From Parashewanella spongiae (GTDB taxonomy: Bacteria; Pseudomonadota; Gammaproteobacteria; Enterobacterales; Shewanellaceae): a stretch of 64,000 nucleotides of DNA. Below are positions 61,381 to 64,000 of the stretch, piece by piece. The notes under the pieces were generated by a model. The model made no database searches and was not told where the DNA came from. It saw only the letters and a list, made by a program, of their open reading frames with translations. Both the position numbers and the translations under genes were made by a program. Position 1 is the stretch's first letter. The number at the start of each line of letters is the position of its first letter. Location: positions 4,960,001 through 5,024,000 of the forward strand of contig NZ_CP037952.1 in NCBI RefSeq assembly GCF_004358345.1, written 5' to 3'.

Positions 61381-63453
61381 ATGAAAAAAGTAAGCACACT
61401 CGCGCTAAGTATCGCGTTCAGCCTAGGACTCGCGTCTTGCGGTTCTGAGCAATCAGCAGAAACAAAAGTCGCGGCTACTCCAGTTAGCACTGAAAAAGCA
61501 ATATCAGGTGTTGAATTAGCAAACTTTGATAAAGCTGTACGTCCTCAAGACGATTTTTATTACAGTGTAAATGGCACTTGGTTGAAAGACACCCCTATTC
61601 CTGCAGATAAATCCAACTATGGCGCATTTTCTGTGCTTTACGAGCAAAGCCAGCAAGCGCTGAAAAAGATTATCGAAGATACGGCAGCCAAGCCAAACAA
61701 AGCTGCTGGTTCGAGTGAACAAAAAGTCGGTGATTTTTATACCAGCTATATGAATACCGATAAAATTGAAGCTTTAGGCATTACGCCATTGACTGCCATA
61801 TTAAGCGAAATTACTGCCGCTAAAACTCATGATGATATCGCGTCATTAATGGGTAAATTATTAGTCAATGGCACCAGCATTCCTTTTGGTTTTTATGTAA
61901 ATAACGATGCCAAAAATTCAAGCCAGTATGCGGTGTATTTCTATCAAGCTGGACTGACACTGCCAGATCGTGACTATTATCTAAAAGACGATGAGAAATT
62001 TGTCGCTAACCGAAAAGCCTTGCGCCAATATACGCAAGACTTGTTAACACAAGCAGGTTATAAAAATGCCAAAAACGCGCCTGAAAGCGTTTTATCTATT
62101 GAGCATTTTATCGCTGAAAATCAGTGGGATCGTGTTCAAACTCGTGACGCAAACAAACGTTACAACAAACTGCAACGCGCTGAAGTCACCACACTTTTAG
62201 GTAATGTTAACTTCGAACAGTTTGCTCAAGCTTCTGGTCTTGGCTCAAACGTCACTGAAGTCATTGTAGGCCAACCTTCCTATCTTGAAGCCTTGGGTAA
62301 ACAATTCAACCAGTTTTCTGTTGATGCATGGAAAGATTACTTAGCCTTCCATTTAGTTGATGGCTACGCTAATTTACTCAGCAAAAACTTTGAAGATTTA
62401 GCCTTCAACTTTCATTCTAAAACCTTACAAGGTATCGAAGAGCAGAAACCACGCTGGAAACAAGCCGTCGATGCAGCTAACGGTGTCATTGGTGAACTTG
62501 TCGGCCAAGAGTACGTTAAAGAAAACTTTAAGCCTGAAGCCAAAGCTCGTATGGAAAAACTTATCCATAACTTGATCAAAGGGTTCGAAGTCAGCATCAA
62601 CGAACTTGAGTGGATGACGCCTGAGACTAAGGTCGCTGCACAAGAGAAACTTTCTAAGTTTACTTACAAGATTGGCTATCCTGATAAGTGGAAGGACTAC
62701 ACGAACCTAAGCATCAATGCTGACGAACTTGTTGGCAACTACTTACGTTATTCTCAGTTTGAATACAGCGAAATGCTAAATAAACTCGGGAAACCAATTG
62801 ATCGCACTGAATGGCACATGACCCCGCAAACCGTGAATGCCTATTACAATCCAGTGATGAATGAAATTGTATTCCCAGCGGCTATTCTACAGCCTCCTTT
62901 CTTTAATATGGAAGCAGACGACGCGGTTAACTACGGCGGTATTGGTGCGGTAATTGGTCATGAACTCAGCCATGGGTTTGATGATCAAGGTTCAAAATAC
63001 GATGGTGACGGGAATCTGCGCAACTGGTGGTCAGAAAAAGATCAACAAGAATTTAAAAAGCGCAGCCAACAACTGTCTGCACAATACTCTAAGTACGAAG
63101 CTCTACCGGGGAAATTTGTCGATGGTGACTTTACCTTGGGTGAAAACATTGGTGACTTAGGCGGATTAACCGTCGCTTATCGTTCATACCAAATGAGCCT
63201 AAACGGTGAAAAATCACCAGTCATAGACGGCTTTACCGGCGAACAACGTCTATTTATCGGTTGGTCACAAGTATGGCGTCGTAACTATCGTGACACTGAA
63301 TTGGCTCGTCGTTTAAAGACTGACTCACATTCACCAAGCCACTTCCGCGCAATGGGTACACCACGTAATATCCCTGCATTCTATGAAGCCTTTGAGTTAA
63401 AAGAAGGCGACAAAATGTACTTACCTGAAGACCAGCGTGTCAAAATCTGGTAA
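61381..63453 (+). CDS. pepO: M13-family (neprilysin-like) zinc metallopeptidase lipoprotein
   Basis: This 690-residue M13 peptidase has a lipoprotein signal (ALSIAFSLGLASC, lipid Cys at about 20), the PepO-type N-terminal domain, the zinc motif VIGHELSHGFDDQG (HExxH), the third ligand in GENIGDLGG and the C-terminal HSPSHFRAMGTPRNIPAFYEAF. It probably cleaves oligopeptides in the periplasm. The inner ATG 61381 fits the lipoprotein signal; the longer frame from 61318 does not. A strong terminator follows. Confidence 0.95.
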   Translation: MKKVSTLALSIAFSLGLASCGSEQSAETKVAATPVSTEKAISGVELANFDKAVRPQDDFYYSVNGTWLKDTPIPADKSNYGAFSVLYEQSQQALKKIIEDTAAKPNKAAGSSEQKVGDFYTSYMNTDKIEALGITPLTAILSEITAAKTHDDIASLMGKLLVNGTSIPFGFYVNNDAKNSSQYAVYFYQAGLTLPDRDYYLKDDEKFVANRKALRQYTQDLLTQAGYKNAKNAPESVLSIEHFIAENQWDRVQTRDANKRYNKLQRAEVTTLLGNVNFEQFAQASGLGSNVTEVIVGQPSYLEALGKQFNQFSVDAWKDYLAFHLVDGYANLLSKNFEDLAFNFHSKTLQGIEEQKPRWKQAVDAANGVIGELVGQEYVKENFKPEAKARMEKLIHNLIKGFEVSINELEWMTPETKVAAQEKLSKFTYKIGYPDKWKDYTNLSINADELVGNYLRYSQFEYSEMLNKLGKPIDRTEWHMTPQTVNAYYNPVMNEIVFPAAILQPPFFNMEADDAVNYGGIGAVIGHELSHGFDDQGSKYDGDGNLRNWWSEKDQQEFKKRSQQLSAQYSKYEALPGKFVDGDFTLGENIGDLGGLTVAYRSYQMSLNGEKSPVIDGFTGEQRLFIGWSQVWRRNYRDTELARRLKTDSHSPSHFRAMGTPRNIPAFYEAFELKEGDKMYLPEDQRVKIW

Positions 63454-63510
63454 ACGTAAAGCTTGATTAAGACAGGCGTGCTGTCTAAAAAATTAGACTG
63501 GAACACGCCT

Positions 63511-63547
63511 AAAAAATACCGTAATCCATGTGGTTGCGGTATTTTTT
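63511..63547. terminator. Bidirectional terminator between pepO and cheR
   Basis: AAAAAATACCG (63511-63521) pairs with CGGTATTTTTT (63537-63547). It serves the convergent pepO and cheR genes. Confidence 0.92.
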
Positions 63548-63573
63548 AAGCTTTTATACCCGTACATTTTTTT

Positions 63574-64000
63574 CTAGAGGAGTTTCTTTCGATAAAGCCC
63601 TGCTTTGCGACTCACTAACACAAAGCTTTTCTCTGACTCATATAAATTAATATCTTCTTTTATTCCCGTAACTAAATACCCCCGGGAAATCAACGTATTC
63701 CTGATTACTTCCAATGCACTCAGCTTGGTTGTTTTTTCAAAATAAATAAAAACGTTTCGACATAATACTAACTGCGCTGAAATGAATTCAGGCTGCTGTA
63801 TTAAGTCATGCTGTTCAAAAGTGATGTGTGACAGCAGCTCTTCACGCAATTTAACGCCATGTGACGAATAATCAAAATAATCGTCAAGACTATTTTGTCC
63901 ATTAGATTGCTTATAGTTATCACGGTCTTCTTCTGTGGGTGGTAATTGCAATACGCCAGAAGTGGCTTGTTCTAGTGCGTTTGGACTAATATCTGTTGCA
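63574..64000 (-). CDS. cheR: CheR-type protein methyltransferase, 5' part cut by window edge
   Basis: The frame stays open to the window edge. It reads ATDISPNALEQATSG at its visible start, then LVLCRNVFIYFEKTTK and the end SFVLVSRKAGLYRKK. This is the C-terminal SAM-binding half of CheR, which methylates glutamates of chemoreceptors. About 141 codons are visible and the N-terminal helical domain lies outside. Whether it belongs to a chemotaxis operon cannot be seen. Confidence 0.9.
   Translation of the reverse strand, partial: ATDISPNALEQATSGVLQLPPTEEDRDNYKQSNGQNSLDDYFDYSSHGVKLREELLSHITFEQHDLIQQPEFISAQLVLCRNVFIYFEKTTKLSALEVIRNTLISRGYLVTGIKEDINLYESEKSFVLVSRKAGLYRKKLL

Overview
The window looks like chromosomal DNA of a marine gammaproteobacterium of the Shewanellaceae or a close Alteromonadales relative. 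A sponge- or animal-associated Parashewanella-like host is my guess, not a proof. The grounds are the core gene neighbourhoods rsmH-mraZ, rpmG-rpmB-radC-coaBC-dut-slmA and pyrE-rph-yicC, a strong load of periplasmic and outer-membrane proteins, a c-di-GMP protein, and moderate-to-low GC. No rRNA, tRNA or CRISPR array was recognised.

Layout. 1-1.3 kb: start of the dcw cluster (rsmH partial, mraZ) with an mraZ promoter and three 10-bp-spaced MraZ boxes. 1.28-2.76 kb: an IS4-family element whose transposase needs a -1 frameshift at A AAA AAG. 3-4.4 kb: two PepSY membrane proteins. 4.4-5.3 kb: a pile of nested small repeats. 5.3-14.6 kb: glpK, a FadL-like porin, a TPR/degenerate-GGDEF protein, recQ (its 3' end rewritten by a MITE), rarD and a PH-like membrane protein. 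14.7-24.2 kb: the housekeeping block rpmG, rpmB, radC, coaBC, dut, slmA, an S9 peptidase, folE, pyrE, rph, yicC, with a likely pyrE attenuator.

24.2-45.4 kb is a roughly 21-kb genomic island inserted at the 3' end of yicC. The last 20 bp of yicC recur, with two mismatches, at 45388-45407, and a tyrosine integrase lies just inside the left end. The island carries a HelD-type helicase with topoisomerase zinc fingers, a cold-shock/excalibur protein, an XRE regulator, an LRAT-type protein, and a four-gene minus-strand run mcrB-like, mcrC-like, darT, darG. It then has a satellite-like module (AlpA, RadC paralogue, DUF2787, catalytic-domain recombinase, second LRAT protein, YfjJ/Gp2-like protein), an unknown protein with a ribbon-helix-helix-like tail, a Fic enzyme and HipBA. 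Much of this is known or plausible anti-phage and toxin-antitoxin material.

Just beyond the right end of the island, 45992-50482 encodes the most unusual protein here. It has 1496 residues: a Ser/Thr/Asn-rich start, a textbook bipartite nuclear-localisation-type motif, fifteen perfect-length 41-residue repeats whose loop triplet varies against a nearly constant frame, and an acidic C terminus. The design resembles that of TAL effectors (nuclear targeting, alpha-solenoid repeats with variable loop residues, acidic tail) without recognisable sequence homology to them. A host-directed nuclear effector is an inference worth testing.

50.5-64 kb: a MITE, a glycerophosphodiester phosphodiesterase, a second repeat graveyard containing a fragment of an IS66-like transposase (apparently the parent of one MITE family), a propeller-PAS-GGDEF-EAL regulator, a patatin-type Vd autotransporter, an intact ISAs1 element with a 10-bp target duplication, an M13 lipoprotein peptidase and a partial CheR. 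At least five small non-autonomous repeat families (called M, A, B, C, D and E below) recur across the window, several with readable target duplications.
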